Below, in pieces: positions 54,508-62,832 of a stretch of DNA of 64,000 nt (its first letter is position 1; each line of letters opens with the position of its first letter). A model generated the notes under the pieces. It was not told where the DNA came from and made no database searches. It saw only the letters and a program-made list of their open reading frames with translations. The translations under genes and the position numbers were made by a program. Source of the stretch: Phaeobacter sp. 11ANDIMAR09 (GTDB lineage: Bacteria > Pseudomonadota > Alphaproteobacteria > Rhodobacterales > Rhodobacteraceae); the NCBI RefSeq assembly GCF_001294455.1, contig NZ_LIKT01000010.1, forward strand, positions 62,001 to 126,000, read 5' to 3'.

Positions 54508-54543
54508 AAACCCCAGCCGCAGGAATATCTCGGGCTGGGGTTT
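54499..54543 (-). terminator. Terminator of the pdh operon (minus strand)
   Basis: Perfect 11-base stem AAACCCCAGCC (54508-54518) with 54533-54543. On the minus strand it is followed by a T-rich tail (GGTTTTGCTTTTCC). Confidence 0.78.
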
Positions 54544-54636
54544 GATTGGCAGCGATTGGCCAAACAGGCCCTGCTATAGACACCTCAAGGCGCTTGCGGC
54601 CTGAAAAGAGTGGCATAATGGCCAGGCTTGGGGCTG

Positions 54637-54664
54637 TCGGGTCTGCCCCTTAGAACAGACCCGA
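54637..54664 (-). terminator. Second hairpin just after pdhC
   Basis: Perfect 9-base stem TCGGGTCTG (54637-54645) with CAGACCCGA (54656-54664), 23 bases past the pdhC stop, without a T run. It may protect or end the transcript before the main terminator. Confidence 0.45.
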
Positions 54665-54686
54665 TTGTTTGCCCCGATCCTGTGGG

Positions 54687-56003
54687 TCAGGCCAGCATGA
54701 CCATCGGGTTTTCCAGGTTTTCGACGATTGCCTGAAGCAGCTGCGCGCCGAGGGCGCCGTCGATGACCCGGTGATCCACGGACATGGTGACAGACATCAC
54801 TGTTGCCACTTTCAGCTCGCCATCAGCACCCACCACAGGTTTCTTGGCCCCTGCTCCCACGGCCAGAATGCCGGCATGGGGTGGGTTAACGATGGCATCA
54901 AAATTATCGATGCCAAACATGCCAAGGTTGGAGATGGCAAAGCTGCCGCCCTGATATTCATGGGGGGCAAGTTTACGATCCCGCGCCCTTGCGGCCAGGT
55001 CCTTCATCTCGCCCGAAAGGGCCGAGAGCGATTTCAGCTCGCTGTCCTGCAGGACCGGGGTGAAGAGCCCGCCTTCAATGGCCACGGCCACGGCCACGTC
55101 TGAAGCTTTCATCTTGAGCACGCGATCTCCGGCCCAGACCGCATTGGCATCTGGAACGGCCTGTAGCGCCAGGGCCACGGCTTTGATGATGAAATCATTG
55201 ACCGAGAGTTTGACGCCGCGCCCTTCGAGCTGTTTGTTCAGCTGCGAGCGGAACTTCAGCAGCGCATCTAGCTGAATGTCGCGGCGCAGGTAGAAATGCG
55301 GCACGGTCTGCTTGGCCTCGGTCAGGCGGGCGGCGATGGTCTTGCGCATGCCGTCCAGAGTGACCTCTTCATAGCTGCGGCCCTCATACATGCGGGCCAC
55401 CATGTCGGAGGAGGGGCCGGTTGGGGCTGGGGCGGGCGCTGCCGGGGCAGACGATGAGGCAGCAGCAGGCGCCGCTGTGGCTTTGGGAGCGGCAGTTGCG
55501 CCCTCGACATCCGCTTTGACGATCCGCCCGCGCGGGCCGGAGCCGGTAATACCGCTCAGGTCCAGGCCTTTGTCTGCTGCAATGCGCCGTGCCAGCGGCG
55601 AGGCAAAGATACGGCTGCCATCAGCAGCGGCTGGGGCCGCCGACGTTGGGGGAGGTGCAGCGGCCTCACCCGCCCCAGCACTGGGTGCTGCGGCGACTTC
55701 CTTCGCTGCGGCTGCAGGGGCAGCGGGTGCCGCTGCGGCGCCAATGTCATCAGCACTCTCACCGTCTTCGAGCAGGACGGCGATGGCGGTATTCACCTTC
55801 ACCCCTTCACTGCCCTCAGAGATCAGGATCTTGCCGATCACGCCTTCGTCCACGGCTTCGAATTCCATGGTGGCCTTGTCGGTTTCGATCTCGGCAATGA
55901 GATCGCCGGACTGGATGGTATCGCCTTCCTTGACCAGCCATTTGGCCAGGGTGCCTTCCTCCATGGTCGGAGACAGGGCGGGCATCAGGATTTCTGTAGG
56001 CAT
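54687..56003 (-). CDS. pdhC: Pyruvate dehydrogenase E2, dihydrolipoyl acetyltransferase
   Basis: 438 residues. One lipoyl domain (about 1-80, lipoyl-Lys in [12 protein letters not shown]) is followed by an Ala/Pro linker, the E1/E3-binding domain ([20 protein letters not shown]), another linker and the catalytic domain ending with [17 protein letters not shown] (His and Asp). It transfers acetyl groups to CoA. It lies 15 bases after pdhB on the minus strand. The E3 gene (lpd) is not in this window. Confidence 0.95.
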   Translation of the reverse strand: MPTEILMPALSPTMEEGTLAKWLVKEGDTIQSGDLIAEIETDKATMEFEAVDEGVIGKILISEGSEGVKVNTAIAVLLEDGESADDIGAAAAPAAPAAAAKEVAAAPSAGAGEAAAPPPTSAAPAAADGSRIFASPLARRIAADKGLDLSGITGSGPRGRIVKADVEGATAAPKATAAPAAASSSAPAAPAPAPTGPSSDMVARMYEGRSYEEVTLDGMRKTIAARLTEAKQTVPHFYLRRDIQLDALLKFRSQLNKQLEGRGVKLSVNDFIIKAVALALQAVPDANAVWAGDRVLKMKASDVAVAVAIEGGLFTPVLQDSELKSLSALSGEMKDLAARARDRKLAPHEYQGGSFAISNLGMFGIDNFDAIVNPPHAGILAVGAGAKKPVVGADGELKVATVMSVTMSVDHRVIDGALGAQLLQAIVENLENPMVMLA

Positions 56004-56018
56004 GCTTCTGGCGCTCCC

Positions 56019-57386
56019 TTAGCGATAGGTGACTTGTTTCACGGCGGCGACCACTTCATCGGTGGTGATCAGCGCGTGGCGTTCCAGGTTGGCGGCATAG
56101 GGCATGGGCACATCCTTGCCAGTGCAGGTGATCACTGGGGCATCCAGGTAATCAAAGGCCTGCTGCATCACCTCTGAGGCGATGTAGCTGCCAACGGAGC
56201 CCTGGGGCCAGCCTTCCTCGACAGTGACCAGACGGTTGGTCTTCATTACCGATTTGATCACCGTGGGCAGGTCCATGGGCCGCAGGGTGCGCAGGTCGAT
56301 GACTTCGGCGTCGATCCCATCAGCCTCAAGCTTCTCCGCCGCTTCCAGCGCATATTGCATTCCGATGCCAAAGGAGACGATGGTGACATCGCTGCCTTCG
56401 CGCCAGATCCGGGCCTTGCCAAAGGGAACGGTGAAATCATCCATTTTGGGCACGTCAAAGGATCGGCCATAGAGGATTTCGTTCTCAAGGAAGATCACCG
56501 GGTTGGGATCGCGGATCGCGGATTTCAGCAGCCCCTTGGCGTCTGAGGCCGAATAGGGCATCGCGACCTTCAGGCCAGGCACCTGCATGTACCAGGCGGC
56601 ATAGTCCTGGCTGTGCTGGGCTCCAACACGGGCGGCGGCGCCATTGGGGCCACGGAACACCATGGGTGCGCCCATCTGACCGCCGGACATATACAATGTC
56701 TTCGCCGCCGAGTTGATGATATGGTCGATCGCCTGCATGGCAAAGTTGAAGGTCATGAATTCGACAATCGGGTTCAAACCGCCAAAGGCGGCCCCGGTGG
56801 CGATGCCGGCAAAACCGTGCTCTGTGATCGGGGTGTCGATCACCCGCTTGGCGCCAAACTCGTCCAGCAACCCTTGAGAGATCTTATAGGCGCCTTGATA
56901 CTCAGCCACTTCTTCCCCCATGAGGAAGACGTTCTCATTGCCGCGCATTTCTTCGGCCATGGCATCGCGCAGAGCTTCCCGCACGGTGGTTTTCACCACC
57001 TCGGTGCCCTCTGGCCAGTCCGGGCTATTGTCCACCTCAGGGGCGGCAACAGCCGCGGCAGCAGCCTTGGGGGCTGCGGGCGCCGCAGGCGCCCCGGCCG
57101 CCGAGGCTTCACTGCTCGCCGCAGGCGCCGCATCCAGGCTTTCCCCCTCTTCGACCAAAACGGCAATCGGCGTGTTCACTTTCACGCCTTCGCTGCCTTC
57201 GTTGATCAGGATCTTGCCGATCACGCCTTCATCTACAGCCTCGAACTCCATCGTGGCCTTATCCGTTTCGATCTCGGCCAGAATATCGCCAGAGCTCACG
57301 GTATCGCCTTCCTTGACCAGCCATCTGGCCAGCGTGCCCTCTTCCATTGTGGGCGACAGGGCGGGCATCAGAATTTCAGTTGCCAT
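56019..57386 (-). CDS. pdhB: Pyruvate dehydrogenase E1 beta with N-terminal lipoyl domain
   Basis: 455 residues. The first 80 form a lipoyl domain nearly identical to that of pdhC; an Ala/Pro linker follows; then the E1-beta transketolase-like fold (about 135-455: [54 protein letters not shown]-type [31 protein letters not shown]). Lipoyl-carrying E1-beta is known from alphaproteobacteria. It starts 3 bases after the VOC gene ends. Confidence 0.95.
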   Translation of the reverse strand: MATEILMPALSPTMEEGTLARWLVKEGDTVSSGDILAEIETDKATMEFEAVDEGVIGKILINEGSEGVKVNTPIAVLVEEGESLDAAPAASSEASAAGAPAAPAAPKAAAAAVAAPEVDNSPDWPEGTEVVKTTVREALRDAMAEEMRGNENVFLMGEEVAEYQGAYKISQGLLDEFGAKRVIDTPITEHGFAGIATGAAFGGLNPIVEFMTFNFAMQAIDHIINSAAKTLYMSGGQMGAPMVFRGPNGAAARVGAQHSQDYAAWYMQVPGLKVAMPYSASDAKGLLKSAIRDPNPVIFLENEILYGRSFDVPKMDDFTVPFGKARIWREGSDVTIVSFGIGMQYALEAAEKLEADGIDAEVIDLRTLRPMDLPTVIKSVMKTNRLVTVEEGWPQGSVGSYIASEVMQQAFDYLDAPVITCTGKDVPMPYAANLERHALITTDEVVAAVKQVTYR

Positions 57387-57389
57387 ATC

Positions 57390-57779
57390 TCAGTTTTCCT
57401 CCGGGGCCGGGGTGATCATCCCGACGATGTTTCCTTGACCGTCTTCCACATAGGCGCAGCGCCCGATACCAGGGTAGTCGGTGGGGGGCAGCGCTTCGGC
57501 GCCGCCATTGGCCAGCGCCCAGGCGTAGCGTTCATCGCAATCTGCGACCTCAAAGGTCATGGTGCCGCCGCGAACCGGGCCACCTGCCGATGGGGCCTCC
57601 CCCATGCGCGCCATCAGGCCACCGGTCAGTCCCGTGTCGGAACCGATCTCGGGGCCTTCGATCAGATGATAGCCCAGCTCTTCGCCGCCCGGCATGGGAG
57701 CAAAGCTCCAGCCAAACAGACCCGCGTAAAAGCTCTTGGCGGCTTCAATCTCGCTGACGTGGATTTCAAAATGCGGCAT
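57390..57779 (-). CDS. VOC-superfamily protein inside the pdh operon
   Basis: 129 residues. MPHFEIHVSEIEAAKSFYAG and LFGWSFAPMPGGEELGYHLI open the first beta-alpha-beta-beta-beta unit; MTFEVADCDERYAWALANGG and YVEDGQGNIVGMITPAP form the second. This is the glyoxalase/bleomycin-resistance fold (CFP-30-like). It sits between pdhA and pdhB with 3-base gaps on both sides, so it is translated with them. Substrate is unknown; a role in handling reactive carbonyls near pyruvate metabolism is conjecture. Confidence 0.85.
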   Translation of the reverse strand: MPHFEIHVSEIEAAKSFYAGLFGWSFAPMPGGEELGYHLIEGPEIGSDTGLTGGLMARMGEAPSAGGPVRGGTMTFEVADCDERYAWALANGGAEALPPTDYPGIGRCAYVEDGQGNIVGMITPAPEEN

Positions 57780-57782
57780 GGC

Positions 57783-58778
57783 TCAGACCTCCGCGTAGAT
57801 GTCGGTCCAGAGCTCTTCAAGCGCAGGCTCGGGGCTGGTGCGGGCAAATTCGGCGGATTGGTTGACCACCTCTTTGATTTCCTTGTCGATCGCCTTCAGA
57901 TCCTCTTCGGTGGCATGTTTGCCGGTCAGAAGCAGATCGCGGACCTGTTCGATGGGATCCCGCTCGCTGCGCATTTTCTGCACTTCTTCGCGGGTGCGAT
58001 ACTTGGCAGGGTCCGACATCGAGTGGCCGCGATAGCGATAGGTTTTGACCTCCAGAATATAGGGGCCCTTGCCGGAGCGACAGTGAGCAGTGGCCCGTTC
58101 GCTGGCAGCCTTTACAGCCAAAACATCCATGCCATCGACGGCTTCACCGGGGATGCCAAAGGCTTCGCCGCGGGTGTAGATGTCGGGGGTCGAGGTTGAG
58201 CGCGCCTGAGCGGTGCCCATGGCGTATTGGTTGTTCTCGATGACAAAAATGACCGGCAGATCCCAGATCGCCGCCATGTTGAATGTCTCATAGACCTGGC
58301 CCTGGTTGGCAGCCCCATCCCCAAAATAGGTAAATGTTACACGGCCGTTGCCCTTGTATTTGTCGGCAAAGGCCAGACCGGCCCCCAGGGGGACCTGTGC
58401 GCCAACGATACCGTGGCCGCCGTAGAAATGCTTCTCTTTCGAGAACATATGCATCGAGCCACCCTTGCCTTTGGACAGCCCGCCTTCGCGGCCGGTCAGC
58501 TCGGCCATGACACCGCCGGCATCCATACCGCAGGCCAGCATGTGACCATGGTCGCGATAGGAGGTGATGCGCTTGTCACCTTCCTCGGCAGCGGCTTCGA
58601 GACCGACAACAACGGCCTCTTGTCCGATGTAGAGATGGCAGAAGCCACCGATCAGACCCATGCCATAGAGCTGACCCGCCTTTTCTTCGAATCTACGGAT
58701 CAACAACATGTCACGATAGTATTGTGTCAGTTCCTCGGCAGAAACATTTGGTTTCTTTGTGCTTTTCCTAGCTGCCAT
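57783..58778 (-). CDS. pdhA: Pyruvate dehydrogenase E1 alpha
   Basis: 331 residues. The TPP motif runs from GDGAANQGQVYETFNMAAIW to ENNQYAMGT; the E1 loop is YRYRGHSMSDPAKYRTREEV. It decarboxylates pyruvate and passes the acetyl group to lipoyl domains. It is first gene of pdhA-VOC-pdhB-pdhC. A purine-rich AAGGGGGAG site precedes the ATG, and an inverted repeat lies just upstream. Confidence 0.95.
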   Translation of the reverse strand: MAARKSTKKPNVSAEELTQYYRDMLLIRRFEEKAGQLYGMGLIGGFCHLYIGQEAVVVGLEAAAEEGDKRITSYRDHGHMLACGMDAGGVMAELTGREGGLSKGKGGSMHMFSKEKHFYGGHGIVGAQVPLGAGLAFADKYKGNGRVTFTYFGDGAANQGQVYETFNMAAIWDLPVIFVIENNQYAMGTAQARSTSTPDIYTRGEAFGIPGEAVDGMDVLAVKAASERATAHCRSGKGPYILEVKTYRYRGHSMSDPAKYRTREEVQKMRSERDPIEQVRDLLLTGKHATEEDLKAIDKEIKEVVNQSAEFARTSPEPALEELWTDIYAEV

Positions 58779-58805
58779 CGGTGCGGGCTCCCCCTTGAGG
58801 CTAGA

Positions 58806-58823
58806 TAGTTTAGTGTTAAACTA
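58806..58823 (-). promoter_or_regulatory. Candidate operator upstream of pdhA
   Basis: TAGTTTAgtgtTAAACTA is a perfect 7-base inverted repeat with a 4-base spacer, 28-45 bases before the pdhA start. On the minus strand TTCAAT and TAAACT, 18 bases apart, could be the promoter, so the repeat would overlap its -10. The regulator is unknown; the sequence does not match the E. coli PdhR site as I know it. Confidence 0.5.
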
Positions 58824-59024
58824 ATTCATAATTGAATTTGGCGCGGCTGGCGAGACATTTTGTGACCTCAGGTCATTTCACCGCAGGAAAGCCTGTGGCG
58901 CATGCAAAAATGCCGCGCCAGAGAGGCCGCTCCTGGGCTGCAGTCCTGATATGGTTGCATGATGGTCGCACCTGTTCAACAGCCGGATCAGGCAGCTGTG
59001 CCACAACAGGGGTGCAAAAAGGGT

Positions 59025-59324
59025 TTATTGGATGACGATTTCGTCAGCGCGCAGCAGGCCAAGCACGGCGCGGGCCTGTTCATCCAGCAGATCCAGATCG
59101 AGATAATCATCCGACAAACGGTGAGTTAGGTTTTCGATCTCGGCAATTTCCAGGTTCAAACGATCAAGATCCAAGCGAAGCTCTTCGGCCTCTGCCTGGA
59201 TCTCAACCCGTCTGAACAGCCCGAAGTCACCCTGAACCGCCGCAAAGGTAAAATATGCGCCAAGCGCAAATGCGACGACAAAAAAGGTAAAGGATCCTAT
59301 GGAAGGCTTGCTGCTTCGGGACAA
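59025..59324 (-). CDS. ftsB: Septum formation initiator FtsB
   Basis: 99 residues. One transmembrane helix (about 10-30: SFTFFVVAFALGAYFTFAAV) is followed by a coiled coil (EAEELRLDLDRLNLEIAEIE) and the FtsB/DivIC C-terminal part (LLDEQARAVLGLLRADEIVI). It joins FtsL and FtsQ in the divisome. It lies between pgk and pdhA on the same strand. A cluster of GANTC and CtrA-type sites lies upstream. Confidence 0.85.
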   Translation of the reverse strand: MSRSSKPSIGSFTFFVVAFALGAYFTFAAVQGDFGLFRRVEIQAEAEELRLDLDRLNLEIAEIENLTHRLSDDYLDLDLLDEQARAVLGLLRADEIVIQ

Positions 59325-59403
59325 TGGAAGTGCCTGTATGTTTTCTGCTCAAGTCTGCTGTTGGGCCAGTTGGTCCGGCCTCTGACTTGGTTATGACACA
59401 AGT

Positions 59404-59469
59404 GATTCGCTTTGTGAATCCCCTTTTGACTCCAAGGGGATAGAAAAGTCACCATTAAGGATCTGTTAA
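59404..59469 (-). promoter_or_regulatory. GANTC triplet and CtrA-type box upstream of ftsB
   Basis: GATTC (59404), GAATC (59416) and GACTC (59428) are three GANTC sites exactly 12 bases apart. TTAAGGATCTGTTAA at 59455-59469 is an exact TTAA-N7-TTAA. A perfect 8-base inverted repeat ATCCCCTT/AAGGGGAT (59418-59441) overlaps the GANTC sites. All lie 80-145 bases before the ftsB start. CcrM methylates GANTC and GcrA reads it; CtrA binds the box. Confidence 0.5.
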
Positions 59470-59610
59470 GAAATCACTCTGCAAGATCTGAAGGCTAGAT
59501 GAACGGTACGTGGCAGCCGGGGCCCAAAGCAATGCGCCGACCCAGGGGGAGACCCGGATCGGCGGTTGGTGGTGTTTTGATTTTACCCAAGAGGGGCGGG
59601 TGACAGGAGC

Positions 59611-60801
59611 CTAGTTTTCCAGGGCTGCAACGCCGGGCAGGGTCTTACCCTCCATCCATTCCAGGAAGGCGCCGCCAGCTGTGGAGATATAGGTGAAGTC
59701 TCCGGCTGCGCCCGAGGCGTTCAACGCCGCCACAGTGTCGCCGCCGCCGGCAACCGCGGTCAGCTGGCCTGCGCGGGCCAGAGCGGCGGCCTTGAGCGCT
59801 GCAGCATTGGTCGCGGCGTCAAAGGGTTCAAATTCAAAAGCCCCCAGCGGACCATTCCAGATCAGTGTTTTGCACTCTTCAAAGATGGTGTGGATCACCT
59901 TGACGCTTTCGGGACCCGCGTCGAGGATCATGCCGTTTTCCGGGCACTGATCCACTGGCAGGATCTGGTGCGGCGCGTGGGATTCGAATTTCTCGGTGAC
60001 CACGATGTCGCAGGGCAGAACGATCTTGCAGCCGGTGGTTTCGGCTTTGGCCATGATTTCCGCTGCGATGTCTTTCATCAGGCGTTCCGCCAGGGAGACC
60101 CCGACTGAAAGATCTTTGGCCCAGAGGAAGGTATTGGCCATGCCGCCGCCAATAATCAGATAGTCGACCTTCTCCACCAGATTGCCCAGCAGCTCCAGCT
60201 TGGTCGAAACCTTGGCACCACCAACAATGGCCGCCACTGGCCGCTCAGGGGCGCCCAGGGCACTTTCCAGCGCTTCCAGCTCTGCCTGCATCAGCCGACC
60301 GGCGCAGGCAGGCAGTAGCCGGGCCAGGGCTTCGGTCGAGCTATGGGCGCGGTGGGCAGCGGAAAAGGCATCGTTGCAATAGATATCGCCCAACTCTGCC
60401 ATGCCAGCGGCGAGATCTGGATCATTTTTGGTTTCGGCGGCGTGGAAACGAGTGTTTTCCAGCAACAATACATCGCCGGGCTGCAGGGTGCTTGCCGCTT
60501 CCTTGGCGCCTTCGCCAACACAATCGGCTGCAAACCTTACCTTGGTTTCAAAGGCGCGTTCCAGGGTTGGGATCAGCTGGTTCAGCGACAGGTTTTCGCG
60601 TCGCTCGCCACCGGGGCGGCCAAAATGCGCCAGCAGGATCGGCTTGCCACCGGCGGCCAGGATGTCGCGCACTGTGGGCGCAATGCGGCGGATCCGGGTG
60701 GAATCGGTAACGACGCCGTCAACAAGCGGTACGTTGATGTCCACACGTACCAGGACGCGTTTGCCATTGAGATCCATGTCGTCGAGTGTTTTCCAGCCCA
60801 T
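59611..60801 (-). CDS. pgk: Phosphoglycerate kinase
   Basis: 396 residues. [15 protein letters not shown] (signature), [49 protein letters not shown] and the C-terminal [10 protein letters not shown] are all present. It interconverts 1,3-bisphosphoglycerate and 3-phosphoglycerate. It is divergent from the cyclophilin pair, with a 138-base gap between them. Confidence 0.96.
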   Translation of the reverse strand: MGWKTLDDMDLNGKRVLVRVDINVPLVDGVVTDSTRIRRIAPTVRDILAAGGKPILLAHFGRPGGERRENLSLNQLIPTLERAFETKVRFAADCVGEGAKEAASTLQPGDVLLLENTRFHAAETKNDPDLAAGMAELGDIYCNDAFSAAHRAHSSTEALARLLPACAGRLMQAELEALESALGAPERPVAAIVGGAKVSTKLELLGNLVEKVDYLIIGGGMANTFLWAKDLSVGVSLAERLMKDIAAEIMAKAETTGCKIVLPCDIVVTEKFESHAPHQILPVDQCPENGMILDAGPESVKVIHTIFEECKTLIWNGPLGAFEFEPFDAATNAAALKAAALARAGQLTAVAGGGDTVAALNASGAAGDFTYISTAGGAFLEWMEGKTLPGVAALEN

Positions 60802-60939
60802 CAGAGGCTCCTCTGTGCAAATATCGCGGGTATTCCAGGCCGTTCTTTCAGCGCTTTTTAGCCATCAGTCAATGCTCCCTTGGCAATTGCGAGCGCTACC
60901 CTTAACTATCAGTGCAAATTTTGCAGACAGGAGGGCCTC

Positions 60940-61446
60940 ATGGCCGAGTATAAAGACCCCGAAAACACCATCATCGTCGAGCTGAAAGACGGCAATGTCG
61001 TCATCGAGCTGCTGGCTGATGTCGCCCCCAGACATGCCGAGCGCATGAAGGAACTGGCCCGTGGTGGTGAATATGACAACGTCTGCTTCCACCGGGTGAT
61101 TGACGGTTTTATGGCGCAGACCGGTGATGTGGCCAATGGCGATATGGAAGATGGCTTCAACCTGCGCTCGGCTGGCACCGGTGGCTCAAGCCTGCCAAAC
61201 CTGCCTGCTGAGTTCTCAAGCCTGCCACATGACCGGGGCACCCTGGGTGCTGCGCGCTCTGCTAACCCGGATTCGGCCAACTCGCAGTTCTTCATCAACT
61301 TCAAAGACAACCACTTCCTGAACGGTCAGTACACCGTTTACGGTCGTGTGATCGAAGGTATGGAGCATGTTGACGCCATCGTTAAGGGCGAGCCGCCAGC
61401 GAACCCTGATCGCATGATCAGCGTCAAGGTGGCTGCAGATGTTTAA
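60940..61446 (+). CDS. ppiB: Cytoplasmic cyclophilin-type peptidyl-prolyl isomerase
   Basis: 168 residues from MAEYKDPENTIIVELKDGNV, without a signal peptide. Cyclophilin core: DNVCFHRVIDGFMAQTGD, PNPDSANSQFFI-type ANPDSANSQFFINFKDNHFL, NGQYTVYGRVIEGMEHVD. The ATG has an AGGAGG site. Its stop overlaps the next cyclophilin gene by 8 bases. Confidence 0.92.
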   Translation: MAEYKDPENTIIVELKDGNVVIELLADVAPRHAERMKELARGGEYDNVCFHRVIDGFMAQTGDVANGDMEDGFNLRSAGTGGSSLPNLPAEFSSLPHDRGTLGAARSANPDSANSQFFINFKDNHFLNGQYTVYGRVIEGMEHVDAIVKGEPPANPDRMISVKVAADV

Positions 61447-61987
61447 ACTCGCTGCAGCCTTTTCCCTGCTGGCGGGTTCTGCGCTGGCCTCCGGGATTGA
61501 GATCCAGATCGAAGGCGAGGCCAATGGCACCGTCAAGATTGATCTGTTTGAGGATCTGGCCCCCAAACATGTGGAACAGATCACTGCTCTGGCCGCCGAA
61601 GGCAAATATGACGGAGTGGTGTTCCACCGCGTGATCGAAGACTTCATGGCGCAGACCGGCGACGTTCAGTTTGGCCTGATGGAGGGCGGTAATATGAGCC
61701 GCGCCGGGATGGGCGGTTCCGATCGTGCCGACCTGCCCGCTGAATTCTCTGATCGTCCCTTTGATCGGGGCATCGTGGGCATGGCGCGGTCATCCAATCC
61801 AAACAGTGCCAATTCCCAGTTCTTCATCATGTTCAAGCCAGGTCACTTCCTCAACGGACAATACACTGTTGTTGGTCAGGTCACCGAAGGCATGGAGGTG
61901 GTCGATGCCATTAAGCTGGGCACTGGCGGCAATGGCTCTGTTGTGGGCAAGCCCGACATGATGAGCAAAGTGACCGTCACTGACTAA
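61439..61987 (+). CDS. Periplasmic cyclophilin-type peptidyl-prolyl isomerase
   Basis: 182 residues with a signal peptide (MFKLAAAFSLLAGSALASG). Cyclophilin core: DGVVFHRVIEDFMAQTGDVQ, NPNSANSQFFIMFKPGHFL, NGQYTVVGQVTEGMEVVDAI. It starts within the end of the cytoplasmic copy in another frame (ATGTTTAA), so they are coupled. It probably aids folding of exported proteins. Confidence 0.92.
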   Translation: MFKLAAAFSLLAGSALASGIEIQIEGEANGTVKIDLFEDLAPKHVEQITALAAEGKYDGVVFHRVIEDFMAQTGDVQFGLMEGGNMSRAGMGGSDRADLPAEFSDRPFDRGIVGMARSSNPNSANSQFFIMFKPGHFLNGQYTVVGQVTEGMEVVDAIKLGTGGNGSVVGKPDMMSKVTVTD

Positions 61988-62045
61988 ATGATCTAGCGCG
62001 ACCCTGGGCGATTTCCTGGGGCTGCGGAAGACAATCGAGTATTGA

Positions 62046-62080
62046 GCCGCGCCAGACCTGTTTCTGGCGCGGCTTTTTTG
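62046..62080 (+). terminator. Terminator of the cyclophilin pair
   Basis: Perfect 10-base stem GCCGCGCCAG (62046-62055) with CTGGCGCGGC (62064-62073), then six T residues. Confidence 0.92.
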
Positions 62081-62190
62081 TTCCTAGGGGTGATCGTGCG
62101 GTGGGGTTGGCTGTGGCCAAGGTTTAGCCTAGTCGGCCAGAGCCCTGTATCCGAGTAGGGCGGAGGGAGAATTCAAGAGATACAGGTCAA

Positions 62191-62222
62191 GGAAAAACGC
62201 CGCAGACAAAGTCTACGGCGTT
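62191..62222 (-). terminator. Terminator of the M23 peptidase-bactofilin unit (minus strand)
   Basis: Stem AACGCCG (62196-62202) with CGGCGTT (62216-62222) and an inner GAC/GTC, followed on the minus strand by TTTTTCC. It is 59 bases past the bactofilin stop. Confidence 0.78.
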
Positions 62223-62280
62223 CAAATTGTTCACACGACCTGATGCCTGACCTCATTGAAAGGATGGCATCTAATTCGGC

Positions 62281-62832
62281 TTAGCTATCGGCTTTGGCAG
62301 CGGCTGTGGCCGCTTTGACAGCTGCCGAAGGGGCAGGTGCAGCGGCGGGCGCAGCGGCCGGGGCGGCCTTTTTGCCGCCGGGTGTCAGCGGATCATCCTG
62401 GCGCTGGACAGAGCCCTCAAAATGGGCGCCGCTCTCGATGGCGATGGTTTTGTGGATGATGTCGCCTTCAACGCGGGCGGTAGCGGTGAGACGCACCTTG
62501 AGACCACGCACCCGGCCCACAACGCGGCCATTGACCACAACGTCATCCGCGATCACTTCGCCCTTGATGGTGGCGGTTTCGCCGACGGTCAGCAGATGCG
62601 CGCGGATGTCACCTTCAACGGTGCCTTCAACCTGGATATCACCCGAGGTTTTCAGGTTGCCAGTGATATGCAGATCCGAGCTCAGCAGCGACGCAGGAGG
62701 CTTTGCCTTTGGGGCAGAGGGCTTGTAATCGCTGGCAGGAGCCACAGGCGCGGATGAGGCCGCCGGAGCCGCTGTTGGGGTCGCCTCGGCCTGTTTTGGA
62801 CCGGGCTCGTTGATTTTGCTTTTAGAAAACAT
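62281..62832 (-). CDS. Bactofilin
   Basis: 183 residues. A disordered Ala/Pro-rich N terminus (about 1-45) and C terminus (about 150-183) flank the beta-helix core: LLSSDLHITGNLKTSGDIQV, EGTVEGDIRAHLLTVGETAT, IKGEVIADDVVVNGRVVGRV. Bactofilins polymerise without nucleotide and recruit wall enzymes. The start overlaps the M23 peptidase end by 11 bases, so they are coupled. Confidence 0.93.
   Translation of the reverse strand: MFSKSKINEPGPKQAEATPTAAPAASSAPVAPASDYKPSAPKAKPPASLLSSDLHITGNLKTSGDIQVEGTVEGDIRAHLLTVGETATIKGEVIADDVVVNGRVVGRVRGLKVRLTATARVEGDIIHKTIAIESGAHFEGSVQRQDDPLTPGGKKAAPAAAPAAAPAPSAAVKAATAAAKADS

Noticed and set aside
56613-58199. Plus-strand open frame of 528 codons across pdhB, VOC and pdhA
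   Set aside because: It is antisense to three well-supported genes and has no recognisable fold.
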